Made by a program: the position numbers and the translations under genes
In this document: positions 33,326-43,229 of the stretch, piece by piece
Layout of the letters: each line of letters begins with the position of its first letter
Numbering within the stretch: the first letter of the stretch is position 1
The notes under the pieces: generated by a model
Database searches by the model: none
What the model was told of the DNA's origin: nothing
The model's input: the letters and a program-made list of their open reading frames with translations, nothing else
Origin: Marinobacter zhejiangensis
GTDB lineage: Bacteria; Pseudomonadota; Gammaproteobacteria; Pseudomonadales; Oleiphilaceae
Direction: 5' to 3'
Length of the DNA: 64,000 nucleotides
NCBI RefSeq assembly: GCF_900114775.1
Contig: NZ_FOUE01000003.1
Location: 577,019-641,018, forward strand

Positions 33326-36070
33326 TTGGGTACCCGTTACCTGGAAAGCCTTTTTAATCCTACCTCCATTGTTGTTGTCGGTGCCTCTGAGCGGGCGGAC
33401 AGCCTCGGTGGCATGGTGCTTCGTAACCTGATGAGTGGTGAGTTCCCGGGCCGCCTTCTGGTGGTGAACCAGAACGATTACAACGACGTTCACGGGGTGC
33501 CCTGCGTCAGGAAAGTCTCGCGCATGGGGTTTGTTCCAGATCTTGCGATCGTGTGTACGCCGCCAGATACCGTCCCCAAGATGATTCGCCGATTGGGGGA
33601 AGAGGGGGTGCGTACGGCCATTGTCATGACCGGTGGTATGTCACGGGCGCACAGTAAAACCGGCCAACCGCTAATGTATTCGGTGCGCGATGCTGCCAGA
33701 GAAACAGGAATCCGGATCCTGGGCCCCAATACGATTGGCCTGATGGTGCCGGCACGTAGCCTGAATGCCACTTATGCCCATATGGGCGCTTTGCCTGGCA
33801 AGGTGGCCTTCATCGGGCAATCCGGAACCATTGCCAGTTCGGTCATTGACTGGGCCTTTGCCCGGGGTGTTGGCTTTTCCTACTTCCTCACCCTGGGTGA
33901 CGGCATGGACATCGATCACGATGACTTGATCGACTACCTTGCTCAGGACAGCAAGACACGAGCCATCCTGCTTCATATCGAGAACATTCCCAATGCCCGT
34001 CGATTCATGTCGGCGGTCCGGGCAGCATCCCGTACCAAGCCCGTGATTGCGGTGAAGAGCGGCCGGGTGCCGGAGTCGGAGTGGTTCCCCTACGACTTGC
34101 CCGCCGGGCTGCACCGCTCAGATCCGATCTTCGACGCCGTGCTTCAGCGCGCCGGTGTATTACGGGTGGATGGCTTGGGCCAGATGTTCGATGCGCTGGA
34201 AACCCTGACTCGCATGCGGCCATTGCGACAGGAGTCGTTGGTGGTGATGGCCAATGGGGTTGGCCCCGGGGTCTTGGCAGTGGACCGTCTGGCCCATTCC
34301 GGCGGGAAACTGGCGAACCTGTCCCAGAAAACCGTTGATGAACTGGCCGAGCTGCTGCCCGACTTCTGGACCCGACGAAACCCGATAGACCTGAACTACG
34401 ATGCCTCGCCGGAGCTTTACGCCAAGGCCATCAAGATCCTGGCAAGGGACCCTGAGGTGGCGAACATTCTTGTGTTGTATGCCCCGAGCCTGACCGAGGA
34501 TAGCCTGCAAATTGCCGATGCGGTTGTGCAGGCGGTCAAGGGAACCCGGCTCAATGTGCTGACCTGCTGGCTGGGCCAGAGCACCGTGCTGGACGCCAGG
34601 GAAGAGTTTTACCGCGCAGGCATTCCGTCGTTTTTCGCACCGGAAAAAGCGGTCAAGGCGTTTATGCAGCATGTGAATCACCAGCGAGTGCAGCGCCTGC
34701 TGGCGGAAACACCGGAGTCGTTTACTGACCATTTTGCCGACCACACCCGCAGCCGCAAGATGGTGCTCAGGGCCTTGCGTGCCAAACGGATGATGCTGTC
34801 CAACAAGGAGGCCCGGGAGGTCTTGCGGGATTACGGCATTCGTACCATTGATACCGTGTACTGCGATGATGTGGAAGAGGTGATTGAAACCTTCTCCGTC
34901 GAACGGAGGCCGGTTGATGTCACGCTGGTTCACGAGCAATCCTGTCACCCCTTTATGGAGCAGAGCACCGGGCGGGGGCGCTATAAGTCGACCATCCAGG
35001 GGTTGAGCAATGAGCCGGCGATCATCGATTCCTGCAAACAGCTCATGGACGAGTATCAGAGACACTTCCCCGACAGCGGTTTCCTGGGGTTTGCGGTCCA
35101 GCGCTCCTCTCAGCATGTGGGCGGGGTGGAGTTCAGTGTTGGCATTACCCGTGACGCCAACTTTGGTCCGCTGGTGGTGTGTGGCGCGTCTGGCGCCCAG
35201 ATCAACGTCATCACCGACCGCCAGATCGCCTTGCCGCCTCTGAACATGGTGCTGGCCCGTGAGCTGTTGCGCCGTACCTATATGTACAAGCTGTTGCAGG
35301 AATACAGCTTCCACCCGGAAGAGGACATACGTGCGGTATCTGAAACCCTGGTGACCCTGTCGCAAATCGTGATTGATATTCCTGAGATCAAAGGGCTCGA
35401 GATTTCCCCTTTGCTGTTCAACAATCAGGGGGCGATTGCAGTGGATGTGGCCATTGATCTGTCCGAACAGGCCGGTCGCCCGATTATCCAGCCCTACCCA
35501 CGGGAGCTTGAAGAGTGGATCCTGCTGCCAAAATCCGGGCGTCGGGTGATTATCCGGCCGGTACTGGCGGAGGATGAGCCTGCCCATCGCGTGTTCCATC
35601 AATTGCAGTCGCCCGAATCCATTCGTTACCGGTTCTTCCAGTACCGCAAGCATTTCTCCCGGGAAGATGTGGCCCAGATGGTGCAGATCGACTACGACCG
35701 GGAAATGGTGTTTATCGCCAATGCACCGCGGGAAGACGGCAAAGGGGAGGAGACCTTGGGAACGGTACGGGTGTGGACCGATGCCGATAACCTGCGCTGT
35801 GAATTCGCGGTCATGGTGCATGACAACATGAAAGGCGAAGGGCTGGGGCTTGCGCTGATGCAGAAAATGATCGACTACTGTCGTTCCAGGGGCACTATGG
35901 AAATGGTCGGCAATGTGTTGCCAGACAACCGACCCATGCTGACGCTGGCGGAACAGCTGGGGTTTGAGGTGACCTACAACCGCGACGAGGAAATCATGGA
36001 CTTGCGGATGGTGCTGAATGAACCGGAGAAAGACTGGCAGCGGGAACGCCTGCGTACGACGTCCCACTGA
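33326..36070 (+). CDS. Pat-type protein lysine acetyltransferase (acyl-CoA synthetase ADP-forming plus GNAT)
   Basis: A 914-residue protein resembling E. coli PatZ (886 residues). Domains run: CoA-binding (about 8-130, IVVVGASERADSLGG), ligase CoA domain (about 150-300), an ATP-grasp-like domain (about 490-710) and a C-terminal GNAT domain (about 735-895, RVWTDADNLRCEFAVMVHDNMKGEGLGLALM). The synthetase part is usually catalytically dead and senses acetyl-CoA; the GNAT part acetylates lysines such as that of acetyl-CoA synthetase. The start is TTG at 33326, with GGGAG eight bases upstream. It is divergent from the HDAC-family gene. Confidence 0.92.
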   Translation: MGTRYLESLFNPTSIVVVGASERADSLGGMVLRNLMSGEFPGRLLVVNQNDYNDVHGVPCVRKVSRMGFVPDLAIVCTPPDTVPKMIRRLGEEGVRTAIVMTGGMSRAHSKTGQPLMYSVRDAARETGIRILGPNTIGLMVPARSLNATYAHMGALPGKVAFIGQSGTIASSVIDWAFARGVGFSYFLTLGDGMDIDHDDLIDYLAQDSKTRAILLHIENIPNARRFMSAVRAASRTKPVIAVKSGRVPESEWFPYDLPAGLHRSDPIFDAVLQRAGVLRVDGLGQMFDALETLTRMRPLRQESLVVMANGVGPGVLAVDRLAHSGGKLANLSQKTVDELAELLPDFWTRRNPIDLNYDASPELYAKAIKILARDPEVANILVLYAPSLTEDSLQIADAVVQAVKGTRLNVLTCWLGQSTVLDAREEFYRAGIPSFFAPEKAVKAFMQHVNHQRVQRLLAETPESFTDHFADHTRSRKMVLRALRAKRMMLSNKEAREVLRDYGIRTIDTVYCDDVEEVIETFSVERRPVDVTLVHEQSCHPFMEQSTGRGRYKSTIQGLSNEPAIIDSCKQLMDEYQRHFPDSGFLGFAVQRSSQHVGGVEFSVGITRDANFGPLVVCGASGAQINVITDRQIALPPLNMVLARELLRRTYMYKLLQEYSFHPEEDIRAVSETLVTLSQIVIDIPEIKGLEISPLLFNNQGAIAVDVAIDLSEQAGRPIIQPYPRELEEWILLPKSGRRVIIRPVLAEDEPAHRVFHQLQSPESIRYRFFQYRKHFSREDVAQMVQIDYDREMVFIANAPREDGKGEETLGTVRVWTDADNLRCEFAVMVHDNMKGEGLGLALMQKMIDYCRSRGTMEMVGNVLPDNRPMLTLAEQLGFEVTYNRDEEIMDLRMVLNEPEKDWQRERLRTTSH

Positions 36071-36086
36071 CGGTCAGGTTGAGGCG

Positions 36087-37016
36087 TCAGGCAGCCTCGA
36101 CAATCGCGGAGCGGTCTTCGCCCCCCAGTGCTTCGAGAAGCCCGGGAATCAGCCTGGCCAGCTCCAGGGTCATCAACGAGAATGCAGCATCGAAGCGGGC
36201 GACGGCGTCATCAGCCTCGACGTCGTCAAGCTTTTCCTGCAGGGTGTCGCCAAACTTCAGTCGGCGGATGCCCAGCTCTTCATCCAGAATGAAGGACAGG
36301 CTGTCTTCCCAGGTCAGGGCCAGGCGCGTGGCCTGCATGCCAGCATCCAGGTGGCTGCGGATTTCGTCGCCCTGAAGGTCCAGTCCCTTGCAACGAACTA
36401 CACCACCGTCTTCTGAGGGGTCTTTCAGTTCACATTCGTCGCCCAGGGTCAGTGACGAGGGAACATCAATAGTTTCGTTGAGCCAGCCGGTCAGAGTGAA
36501 GGTGGGAGCCTGCTCAACGGCGGGTGGCCGCACGGGCAGGGAGCCAAGGCTTTTGCGCAGGGCCGAGGCCAGGTCTTCAGCCTGTTTGGCGGAACTCGCA
36601 TCGACAATCAGCATGCCGTCTTTTGGCGCCAGATAGGCGTAGCAGCGACGGTTCTTGGAGAAGGCTTTGGGGAGCATCTCCAGCATAACCTGTTCCTTGA
36701 GCTCGTCTTTTTCCTTGCGAGGCACTTTTCGGCCCTGTTCAGCCTCGATCATCTCGACCTTTTCTTCAACCAGTTCTTTGATCACCGGCCCCGGCAGGAT
36801 CTTTTCTTCCTTGCGAAGGGTGACCAGGTGATAGCCGCCGGCACTGTGGACCAGCTGCTCACCATGTTTGCCCAGAGGTGGAACCCAGCCCTGGCGGGTG
36901 GTTTCCTGCGGGCCACAGGGCTTGAAGACATCTTCCAACAGTTTTTCTTCCAGCGCTTCGGCAGTGATGTCAAACGGCTTGGTGAAGCGGAAAACGCGCA
37001 CGTTGCGAAACCACAT
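36087..37016 (-). CDS. rdgC: Recombination-associated protein RdgC
   Basis: A 309-residue DNA-binding ring protein (E. coli RdgC 303). It starts MWFRNVRVFRFT and ends in an FDAAFSLMTLELARLIPGL region as in the family. RdgC binds duplex DNA and restrains RecA. The ATG at 37016 begins the conserved sequence and has GAGG eleven bases upstream. It converges on the acetyltransferase gene sixteen bases away. Confidence 0.95.
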   Translation of the reverse strand: MWFRNVRVFRFTKPFDITAEALEEKLLEDVFKPCGPQETTRQGWVPPLGKHGEQLVHSAGGYHLVTLRKEEKILPGPVIKELVEEKVEMIEAEQGRKVPRKEKDELKEQVMLEMLPKAFSKNRRCYAYLAPKDGMLIVDASSAKQAEDLASALRKSLGSLPVRPPAVEQAPTFTLTGWLNETIDVPSSLTLGDECELKDPSEDGGVVRCKGLDLQGDEIRSHLDAGMQATRLALTWEDSLSFILDEELGIRRLKFGDTLQEKLDDVEADDAVARFDAAFSLMTLELARLIPGLLEALGGEDRSAIVEAA

Positions 37017-37115
37017 GGTGATCAGGTCCTCTTGAGTAAGATCATCCCGAAGCAAACGACGGGGAGTGAAAAAAGGGAAGGCATCATACGGCCACCCTGC
37101 GGCGGCCGTAAAGAA

Positions 37116-37316
37116 TCATATCTGCATGATTTCGACCAGAACGGTTTTGACAATGAACCCGAGTACACCGGCACCGAGTACGGTGAACAGGGCAATTGTG
37201 CCGAACTTTCCGGCTTTGGATTTTTTGGCGAGGTCCCAGACAATGAACCCCATCCACCCGATGAGGGCGGTCAACAGTACTGACATTGCCAGTTGGGAAA
37301 AAACAGCCTCACTCAT
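37116..37316 (-). CDS. DUF2788 small membrane protein
   Basis: A 66-residue inner-membrane protein with two hydrophobic helices (about 8-28 and 40-62) joined by a positive loop (DLAKKSKAGKFG). I recognise the DUF2788 pattern, common in Pseudomonas and relatives. Function unknown. It lies between yaaA and rdgC on the same strand. Confidence 0.82.
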   Translation of the reverse strand: MSEAVFSQLAMSVLLTALIGWMGFIVWDLAKKSKAGKFGTIALFTVLGAGVLGFIVKTVLVEIMQI

Positions 37317-37362
37317 GGCAGCTCCTGGACGTTAGAAAGTAGGTATTACGGAAATCGAGAAA

Positions 37363-38133
37363 TCAGTCTTCCCGACGCAAGAACATCCAGTTGTCCTGGT
37401 CAGATTGCTCGGGACTGAAGCGGTAGCCCTCGAGGTCAAAGCCTTTGAGGTCATCCGCCTGGGTGATCCGGTTTTCGATGGCGTAGCGGCACATCAGGCC
37501 TCGGGCTTTCTTGGCGTAGAAACTGATCATCTTGTACTGGCCGTTTTTCCAGTCCTTGAACTGCGGCGTGACCAGCCGGCCAGCGAGGGTCCTCTTGCGA
37601 ACGCTCTTGAAGTACTCGTTGGAGGCAAGGTTCACCAGGACGCCATCATCCGCGGCCAGAAGGCGGTTCAATTCGTCGGTAATCTGGTTGCCCCAGAAAG
37701 CGTAAAGATCCTTGCCCCGGGTATTCTCAAACTTGGTGCCCATCTCCAAACGGTAGGGTTGCATGAGATCGAGGGGTTTCAGTATTCCATACAGCCCCGA
37801 GAGCATCCGCAGATGCTGCTGGGCGAATTCGAAGTCGGCTTCTTTGAACTGTTCTGCTGCCAGCCCGGTATACACATCGCCCTTAAAGGCCAGGATGGCC
37901 TGACGGGCATTGTCGGGGCTGAAAGGTAGGCTCCAGGTCTGGTAACGGTCGGCGTTCAGCTGCCCAAGTTTATCGCTGATGTGCATCAGGTTGCTGATCT
38001 GGTGGGGCTCAAGGGTCTTGAGCTGGTCGACCAGTTCGCAGGCTTCGTCCAGAAAATCCGGCTGGCTGTAGCGCTCAGTCGCCAGTGGGCTGTCGTAGTC
38101 CAGAGTTTTCGCTGGAGATATCACCATCAGCAT
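37363..38133 (-). CDS. yaaA: Peroxide stress protein YaaA
   Basis: A 256-residue YaaA (E. coli 258). It starts [13 protein letters not shown] and contains [31 protein letters not shown] and [13 protein letters not shown]. YaaA lowers free iron and DNA damage during hydrogen peroxide stress. The ATG at 38133 has GAGGA eight bases upstream; a TTG five codons earlier overlaps that site. Confidence 0.94.
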   Translation of the reverse strand: MLMVISPAKTLDYDSPLATERYSQPDFLDEACELVDQLKTLEPHQISNLMHISDKLGQLNADRYQTWSLPFSPDNARQAILAFKGDVYTGLAAEQFKEADFEFAQQHLRMLSGLYGILKPLDLMQPYRLEMGTKFENTRGKDLYAFWGNQITDELNRLLAADDGVLVNLASNEYFKSVRKRTLAGRLVTPQFKDWKNGQYKMISFYAKKARGLMCRYAIENRITQADDLKGFDLEGYRFSPEQSDQDNWMFLRRED

Positions 38134-38171
38134 AGGGGGTGTCCTCAAAAGCTGGAATGCATCGTTACGGG

Positions 38172-38408
38172 CTAGTTGCCAAGGAAGGCCAGCAGCTGGT
38201 CGCGATCAAACGGCCAGTCCAGTTCTTCGCCGGTATCGTTGCGGCGCAGTACCGGAATTCGCGTGCCGTACTGCTCCACCAGGGCGTCAGACTGGGCAAT
38301 GTCCACGGCATCGACCGGTATGGGAGCCGGCATGGGGGTATTGATGAGCAGAGCCTCGGCAAGCTCACACAAATGGCATTGTGCCGTGGTGTAGAAGACC
38401 AGTTCCAT
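38172..38408 (-). CDS. Glutaredoxin-like protein
   Basis: A 78-residue thioredoxin-fold protein (glutaredoxin/DUF836 type) with a CHLC redox motif at 11-14 and the cis-Pro segment RIPVLRR. Probably a small thiol-disulfide protein. It sits 12 bases after yciK. Confidence 0.85.
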   Translation of the reverse strand: MELVFYTTAQCHLCELAEALLINTPMPAPIPVDAVDIAQSDALVEQYGTRIPVLRRNDTGEELDWPFDRDQLLAFLGN

Positions 38409-38420
38409 GAAACGCGCCCC

Positions 38421-39182
38421 TTACTTGGCCTGGGGTTTAGGCTGAGCGTCCAGTTGCTGACCGTTAATGTCAGCACTGTCGGGCCCCATCAGGTACAGAT
38501 AAATGGGCATCAGCTCTTCCGGGGCCGGGTTCTGCATCGGGTTTTCGGCAGGGTAGGCGTGGGACCGCATGTTAGTGCGTGTCGCGCCGGGGTTGAGGCT
38601 GTTGACCCGGATGTTGTGGCGCTCATCATCAAGCTCGTCAGCCAGCAGCTGGCTGAGGCCTTCAATCGCAAACTTCGAAACCGCGTAAGCGCCCCAGTAG
38701 GCCTTGGCCCGACGACCAACGCCGGATGAAGTGAAGATGACGGAAGCACCATCGGACTTGCGCAGCAACGGGATCAGAGCGCGGCTAAGCAGGAAGGGCG
38801 CGGTGGCATTGACCTGCATGACCCTGTTCCAGGTTTCCGGATCATAAAGTTCAACGGGGCTGCGAGCACCCAGGATAGCCGCATTATGGAGGATGCCATC
38901 GAGGCGACCAAAGGTCTCTTCAATGGTCATGGCCATTTCCTCGTACTCCTTGACCGCAGCACCTTCCAGGTTCATGGGAACAATGGCGGGCTGCGGATAA
39001 CCGGCAGCTTCGATTTCGTCGTAAAGCTCTTCTAGCTTGGCCGTGGTGCGGCCCAGCAGGATTACCGTGGCACCGTGTGCAGCATAGGTAAGCGCTGCGG
39101 TGCGGCCAATGCCGCTGCCGGCACCAGTCACCAGGATTACACGATCTTTCAGCAAATCGGCCGGTGCTTGGTAGTCTTGCAT
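38421..39182 (-). CDS. yciK: YciK-type short-chain dehydrogenase
   Basis: A 253-residue SDR. The cofactor loop is TGAGSGIGR, NNAG appears as HNAAI, and the active site is Tyr/Lys in YAVSK. It matches E. coli YciK in length and in the SHAYPAENP region. The substrate is unknown. GGAGAG precedes the ATG at 39182. Confidence 0.9.
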   Translation of the reverse strand: MQDYQAPADLLKDRVILVTGAGSGIGRTAALTYAAHGATVILLGRTTAKLEELYDEIEAAGYPQPAIVPMNLEGAAVKEYEEMAMTIEETFGRLDGILHNAAILGARSPVELYDPETWNRVMQVNATAPFLLSRALIPLLRKSDGASVIFTSSGVGRRAKAYWGAYAVSKFAIEGLSQLLADELDDERHNIRVNSLNPGATRTNMRSHAYPAENPMQNPAPEELMPIYLYLMGPDSADINGQQLDAQPKPQAK

Positions 39183-39223
39183 AGAAACTCTCCGGTTTGG
39201 GGAATACATCAAGGTTCTGAAAA

Positions 39224-39898
39224 TCAGCGGTATTGTATCAGGTTTGTCAGGTCGCTGACGGTTTCGGCGACCTGGTCGGCACGCCAGTGCTCGACCTCAT
39301 CGGGGTGCTCAATGTAGCCGTAACGTACCGCAATGGTTGACATTCCGGCATTGCGCCCCGCCTCAATGTCACGGACATGATCGCCTACGTAGATACCGCT
39401 GGTGGGGTCTACGCCGATCTGCTTGCAGGCCAGCAACAAGGATTCGGGATGCGGTTTGCGTTGCGACACATGGTCCGGACAGATCACGGCTGCGCAGCGT
39501 GTGTCCAGGGCCAGGGCGGTGAGCAGGGGCGCTGTGAAGCGTTCCGGCTTATTGGTGACAATGCCCCAGGGGATGGTTTGCTGGTCAAGCCAGTCGAGCA
39601 GTTCGGCTATACCCGGGAACAGCACGGTTTCTTCGGCCACGCCAGTTTCATAGAGATCGAGAAACGCGGTGTGGCGGTCCAGGTAATCACTGTCTTCCGG
39701 CGTCAGGCCAAAACCGACCTCAATCATGGCACGGGCCCCGTTGGAAACGGATCGTCGAATCTGCTCCGCTGGCAGGGCACTCATGCCGTGCTGATGGCGC
39801 AGCAGATTCAGGCAGCGAATAAAATCCGGCGCCGTATCAATCAGCGTGCCGTCCAGGTCAAAAAGGACTGTGGATGGTCTTGGGGAGCTGTTTGTCAC
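39224..39898 (-). CDS. mupP: HAD phosphatase MupP (N-acetylmuramic acid 6-phosphate phosphatase)
   Basis: A 224-residue HAD hydrolase: [13 protein letters not shown] (motif I), TNKPERF (motif II), KPHPESLL and [12 protein letters not shown] (motifs III/IV). It could be read as a phosphoglycolate phosphatase, but its position directly after ubiG and before yciK is that of P. putida and P. aeruginosa mupP, which acts in the cell-wall recycling route that bypasses fosfomycin-sensitive steps. Its start overlaps the ubiG stop by four bases. Confidence 0.85.
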   Translation of the reverse strand: MTNSSPRPSTVLFDLDGTLIDTAPDFIRCLNLLRHQHGMSALPAEQIRRSVSNGARAMIEVGFGLTPEDSDYLDRHTAFLDLYETGVAEETVLFPGIAELLDWLDQQTIPWGIVTNKPERFTAPLLTALALDTRCAAVICPDHVSQRKPHPESLLLACKQIGVDPTSGIYVGDHVRDIEAGRNAGMSTIAVRYGYIEHPDEVEHWRADQVAETVSDLTNLIQYR

Positions 39899-40614
39899 GC
39901 TTCGTCCCGCCCGTCTACGGCGTGCATCATGTAGTTAACGTCAACGTCCCGGCCGAGGCGGTACACCTTGGTGACGGGGTTGTAGGTCATACCGGTGAGG
40001 TCACGAATTTCCAGGTCCGCGTGGCGCAGGTAGTCGGACATCTCTGAGGGGCGGATGAACTTTTTCCACTCGTGGGTGCCCTTCGGCAACATACCCAGCA
40101 CATACTCCGCACCAACGATGGCAAACAGGAACGACTTGGGGTTGCGGTTGATGGTGGATACAAACAGGTGTCCACCAGGCTTCAACAGGGCCGCGCAGGC
40201 TTTGATCACCGACGACGGATCTGGAACGTGCTCCAGCATCTCCAGGCAGGTGACCACGTCGTACTGACCGGCATGCTCCGGGTCAGCGGCCAGCGCCTCG
40301 ACGGTGGTCTGTCGGTAATCTACTTTGATGCCGCTTTCCAGCCCATGGAGCTTGGCGACAGACAGGGGCGCTTCGCCCATGTCGATACCGGTGACGTGCG
40401 CGCCGCGTTGGGCCATACCTTCGGACACCAGGCCGCCACCGCAGCCTACATCGAGTACCCGTTTGCCAGCCAGCGAGGCCTTTTCATCGATGTAGTTCAG
40501 CCGGAGGGGGTTAATTTCATGCAACGGCTTGAATTCGCTGGTCGGGTCCCACCAGCGACTGGCCAGGGCCTCAAACTTGGCGACTTCGTTCTGGTCTACG
40601 TTTTGATTGGTCAT
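39895..40614 (-). CDS. ubiG: Ubiquinone O-methyltransferase UbiG
   Basis: A 239-residue SAM-dependent methyltransferase that performs both O-methylations of ubiquinone synthesis. The SAM motif is [15 protein letters not shown], and the family opening [20 protein letters not shown] is present. The end [12 protein letters not shown] overlaps mupP by four bases. The gene lies 32 bases after the deaminase gene. Confidence 0.95.
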   Translation of the reverse strand: MTNQNVDQNEVAKFEALASRWWDPTSEFKPLHEINPLRLNYIDEKASLAGKRVLDVGCGGGLVSEGMAQRGAHVTGIDMGEAPLSVAKLHGLESGIKVDYRQTTVEALAADPEHAGQYDVVTCLEMLEHVPDPSSVIKACAALLKPGGHLFVSTINRNPKSFLFAIVGAEYVLGMLPKGTHEWKKFIRPSEMSDYLRHADLEIRDLTGMTYNPVTKVYRLGRDVDVNYMMHAVDGRDEA

Positions 40615-40646
40615 AGGTCATTTCCAAATGGGATAAGGCGAACCGG

Positions 40647-41996
40647 TCAGTCGGCGCTTTGCGCCGCTGGTTGGCGAATCTGTTCGGCCCAACCTTGAAC
40701 TTTCAGAACCAGGTCAGGAACATCAATGCGGGTCAGGCAGCCATCCTGGACCTGGGGCACTCCACCAATCCAGCTGTGGCTGACTTGCCGGCTATGGCAG
40801 CTGTAAACCAAGTGGGATGCCGGGTCATACACCGGCTGCAGGAATGGGTCACTCAGATCCACTGCAATAATATCGGCCAGCTTTCCGGCTTCCAGAGAGC
40901 CAAGTTCATGGGCGCGTCCCAGGGCGCGGGCTCCGTTTATGGTCGCCATTTCGAGTGCTTCGTGGGCTGACAGCGCAGCGGCGTCTTCGGCAACCACCTT
41001 TGCGACCATCGCGGCGGTTTTGAGCTCGCCAAGCAGGTCCAGGTCGTTATTGCTGGCGGCGCCGTCGGTTCCGATGGCGACATTGACGCCCGCCTTCAAC
41101 AAACGGTCAACCGGGCACAGGCCGCTGGCCAGTTTGAGATTGGATTCCGGACAATGGATGACATGGGTGCCGCTTTGCTGAAACAGGTCAATATCCGTCT
41201 CGTCGATCTGGGTCATGTGTACGCATTGGGTCGCCGGGCCCAGCAGCCCCAGGTCAGCCAGTCGTTGGCTTGGTCGTTTCCCGGTCTTTTCCAGGGCTTC
41301 GGCGACTTCGAAGGCGGTTTCATGGAGATGAATCTGGATGGGGGCACCGGTTTGGCTGGCGAGGTCTCGAATCTGCTCAAGAGGGCCATCGGAAACCGTG
41401 TAGGGCGCATGTGGGCCAATGCCTACGGTGACAAAGGTGTCTCCCTTCCATTGTTCGATCAGGGCCTGGCCCTTGCTCAGGTACTCGTCCGGGCCGGAAG
41501 CCCACATGGTGGGAAAATCGAGGACAGGGAAGCAGACCTGAGCGCGAATGCCGATGTCGTGAGCCACCTGAGCGGCCACCTCCGGGAAAAAGTACATGTC
41601 GGAAAAGGTGGTGGTGCCCGTGCGCAGCATCTCGGCAATGGCGAGGCGGGTACCGTCGACCGTAAATGCGTCGCTGACGTACTTGCCTTCGGCCGGCCAG
41701 ATGTGGTCGTTAAGCCAGGTCATCAAGGGCAAGTCATCGGCCATTCCCCGAAACAGCGACATCGCAGCGTGGCCGTGCATGTTGATCAGGCCGGGCAGCA
41801 CTACATGGCGGTCGAGATTGACAGACTCGCGGGAACGAAAGCGTTGGTCGGCTTCCTGTTGGGGCAGTACGGCAACGATTTTGTCGCCCTGAACCAAGAC
41901 GGCATGGTCCTCAAGTACGGTCCGGGCGGGCTCGATCGGAATCACCCAGCGGGCGTTGATACGAAGGTCCGCTGCCACTATGGTTTCTGCTGTCAT
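40647..41996 (-). CDS. TRZ/ATZ family amidohydrolase, 5'-methylthioadenosine/SAH deaminase type
   Basis: A 449-residue metal-dependent deaminase. Metal ligands: LINMHGHAAMSLFRG, HLHET and IGTDGAASNNDLDL. The P. aeruginosa gene in the same place (before ubiG, divergent from mtnA) encodes an MTA deaminase that turns methylthioadenosine into methylthioinosine. I chose the ATG at 41996, with AAGGGA upstream. With mtnA divergent, it fits methionine salvage. Confidence 0.9.
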   Translation of the reverse strand: MTAETIVAADLRINARWVIPIEPARTVLEDHAVLVQGDKIVAVLPQQEADQRFRSRESVNLDRHVVLPGLINMHGHAAMSLFRGMADDLPLMTWLNDHIWPAEGKYVSDAFTVDGTRLAIAEMLRTGTTTFSDMYFFPEVAAQVAHDIGIRAQVCFPVLDFPTMWASGPDEYLSKGQALIEQWKGDTFVTVGIGPHAPYTVSDGPLEQIRDLASQTGAPIQIHLHETAFEVAEALEKTGKRPSQRLADLGLLGPATQCVHMTQIDETDIDLFQQSGTHVIHCPESNLKLASGLCPVDRLLKAGVNVAIGTDGAASNNDLDLLGELKTAAMVAKVVAEDAAALSAHEALEMATINGARALGRAHELGSLEAGKLADIIAVDLSDPFLQPVYDPASHLVYSCHSRQVSHSWIGGVPQVQDGCLTRIDVPDLVLKVQGWAEQIRQPAAQSAD

Positions 41997-42138
41997 GGGT
42001 TCCCTTAATGTGGTGCCTTGGCAATGTGCCGGAAAGTATAACGAGCGGCAGGTACTGTCACCACCCTGAGGCCGACAAAACGGATATACTGACGCACTTT
42101 CTGTCTGACGCATTTCTTTCTATAGCGGAGTTACTTCG

Positions 42139-43221
42139 ATGATTGACCCCTCCTCAATTTCACCGGATTCTGCGACCCAGCGGACCATCGGTACGGTAGC
42201 CATCCGGTGGCATGGCCATCAACTGGAGTTGCTGGATCAGCGCCTTCTGCCAGAGGAGGAGCGTTGGTTGGCGATGACGGATGCGACCGGCGTGGCGGAC
42301 TGTATTCGCGACATGGTGGTCCGGGGGGCGCCCGCGATTGGCATCAGTGCGGCTTATGGTGTGGCGTTAGCGGCTCGTTCGTTGATGGAGGAAACGTGGC
42401 GGGAAGCTCTGGCAGAGGCTGTTGCCGTGCTGGCGGCATCCCGGCCAACTGCAGTGAACCTTTTTTGGGCGCTCAGGCGAATGGAAACGGTAGCGGGAAG
42501 CTGTGAAACCCTGGTCGAGGCCCAGCAGCGACTGACCGAAGCCGCTGAAGCCATTCATGCCGAAGATTTGGCAGCGAATCTGGCGATGGCAGACCATGCG
42601 TTGTCCGTGATGGATGAAGACAAGCCGTTCTCCGTGTTGACCCATTGCAACACCGGCGCCTTGGCGACGGGAGGGTATGGCACGGCGCTCGGCGTTATAC
42701 GCAGGCTGCATGAAACCGGCCGTTTGGAGCGGGTGTACGCGGATGAAACCCGTCCCTGGCTCCAGGGAAGCCGGTTGACCGCCTGGGAACTCAGCAGGGA
42801 GGGGGTCCCGGTGACTCTGAATGCGGATGGCGCCGCGGCCTGGATTATGGCGCAGGGGAGTGTGCGCTGGGTGATCGTCGGGGCTGACCGAATTACCGCA
42901 AATGGGGATGTTGCGAACAAGATCGGCACCTATAGCCTGGCTGTTCTGGCCCGCCACCACGGTATTCGCTTCATGGTTGTGGCGCCGTCGAGCACGGTCG
43001 ATATGACCTTGGCGTCTGGCACTGAAATTCCGATTGAAGAGCGGGAAGGAACCGAGGTCAAACAGATCCGTGGGGCTGTTTTGGCGCCTGAGTCGGTCGA
43101 TGTGTTCAACCCGGTGTTTGATGTGACCCCGGCGTCCCTGATTGATGCCATTGTGACGGAGCAGGGGGTTATTGAGCAGCCGGACGCAGAACGGATGGCG
43201 AAGGTATTCCTTCCGGGCTGA
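42139..43221 (+). CDS. mtnA: Methylthioribose-1-phosphate isomerase
   Basis: A 360-residue isomerase of methionine salvage that converts methylthioribose-1-phosphate to the ribulose form. Marks: [34 protein letters not shown] with the catalytic Cys, and [18 protein letters not shown] with the Asp. The ATG at 42139 follows GCGGAG. CTGACGCA occurs twice 16 bp apart upstream (42089 and 42105), in the shared divergent region. Confidence 0.95.
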   Translation: MIDPSSISPDSATQRTIGTVAIRWHGHQLELLDQRLLPEEERWLAMTDATGVADCIRDMVVRGAPAIGISAAYGVALAARSLMEETWREALAEAVAVLAASRPTAVNLFWALRRMETVAGSCETLVEAQQRLTEAAEAIHAEDLAANLAMADHALSVMDEDKPFSVLTHCNTGALATGGYGTALGVIRRLHETGRLERVYADETRPWLQGSRLTAWELSREGVPVTLNADGAAAWIMAQGSVRWVIVGADRITANGDVANKIGTYSLAVLARHHGIRFMVVAPSSTVDMTLASGTEIPIEEREGTEVKQIRGAVLAPESVDVFNPVFDVTPASLIDAIVTEQGVIEQPDAERMAKVFLPG

Positions 43222-43229
43222 GTTGACCG

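Noticed and set aside
34160..36067. A 635-codon minus-strand frame opposite the acetyltransferase gene
   Set aside because: The translated sequence has low plausibility (His/Gln-rich, no domain) and the plus-strand protein is clearly conserved.
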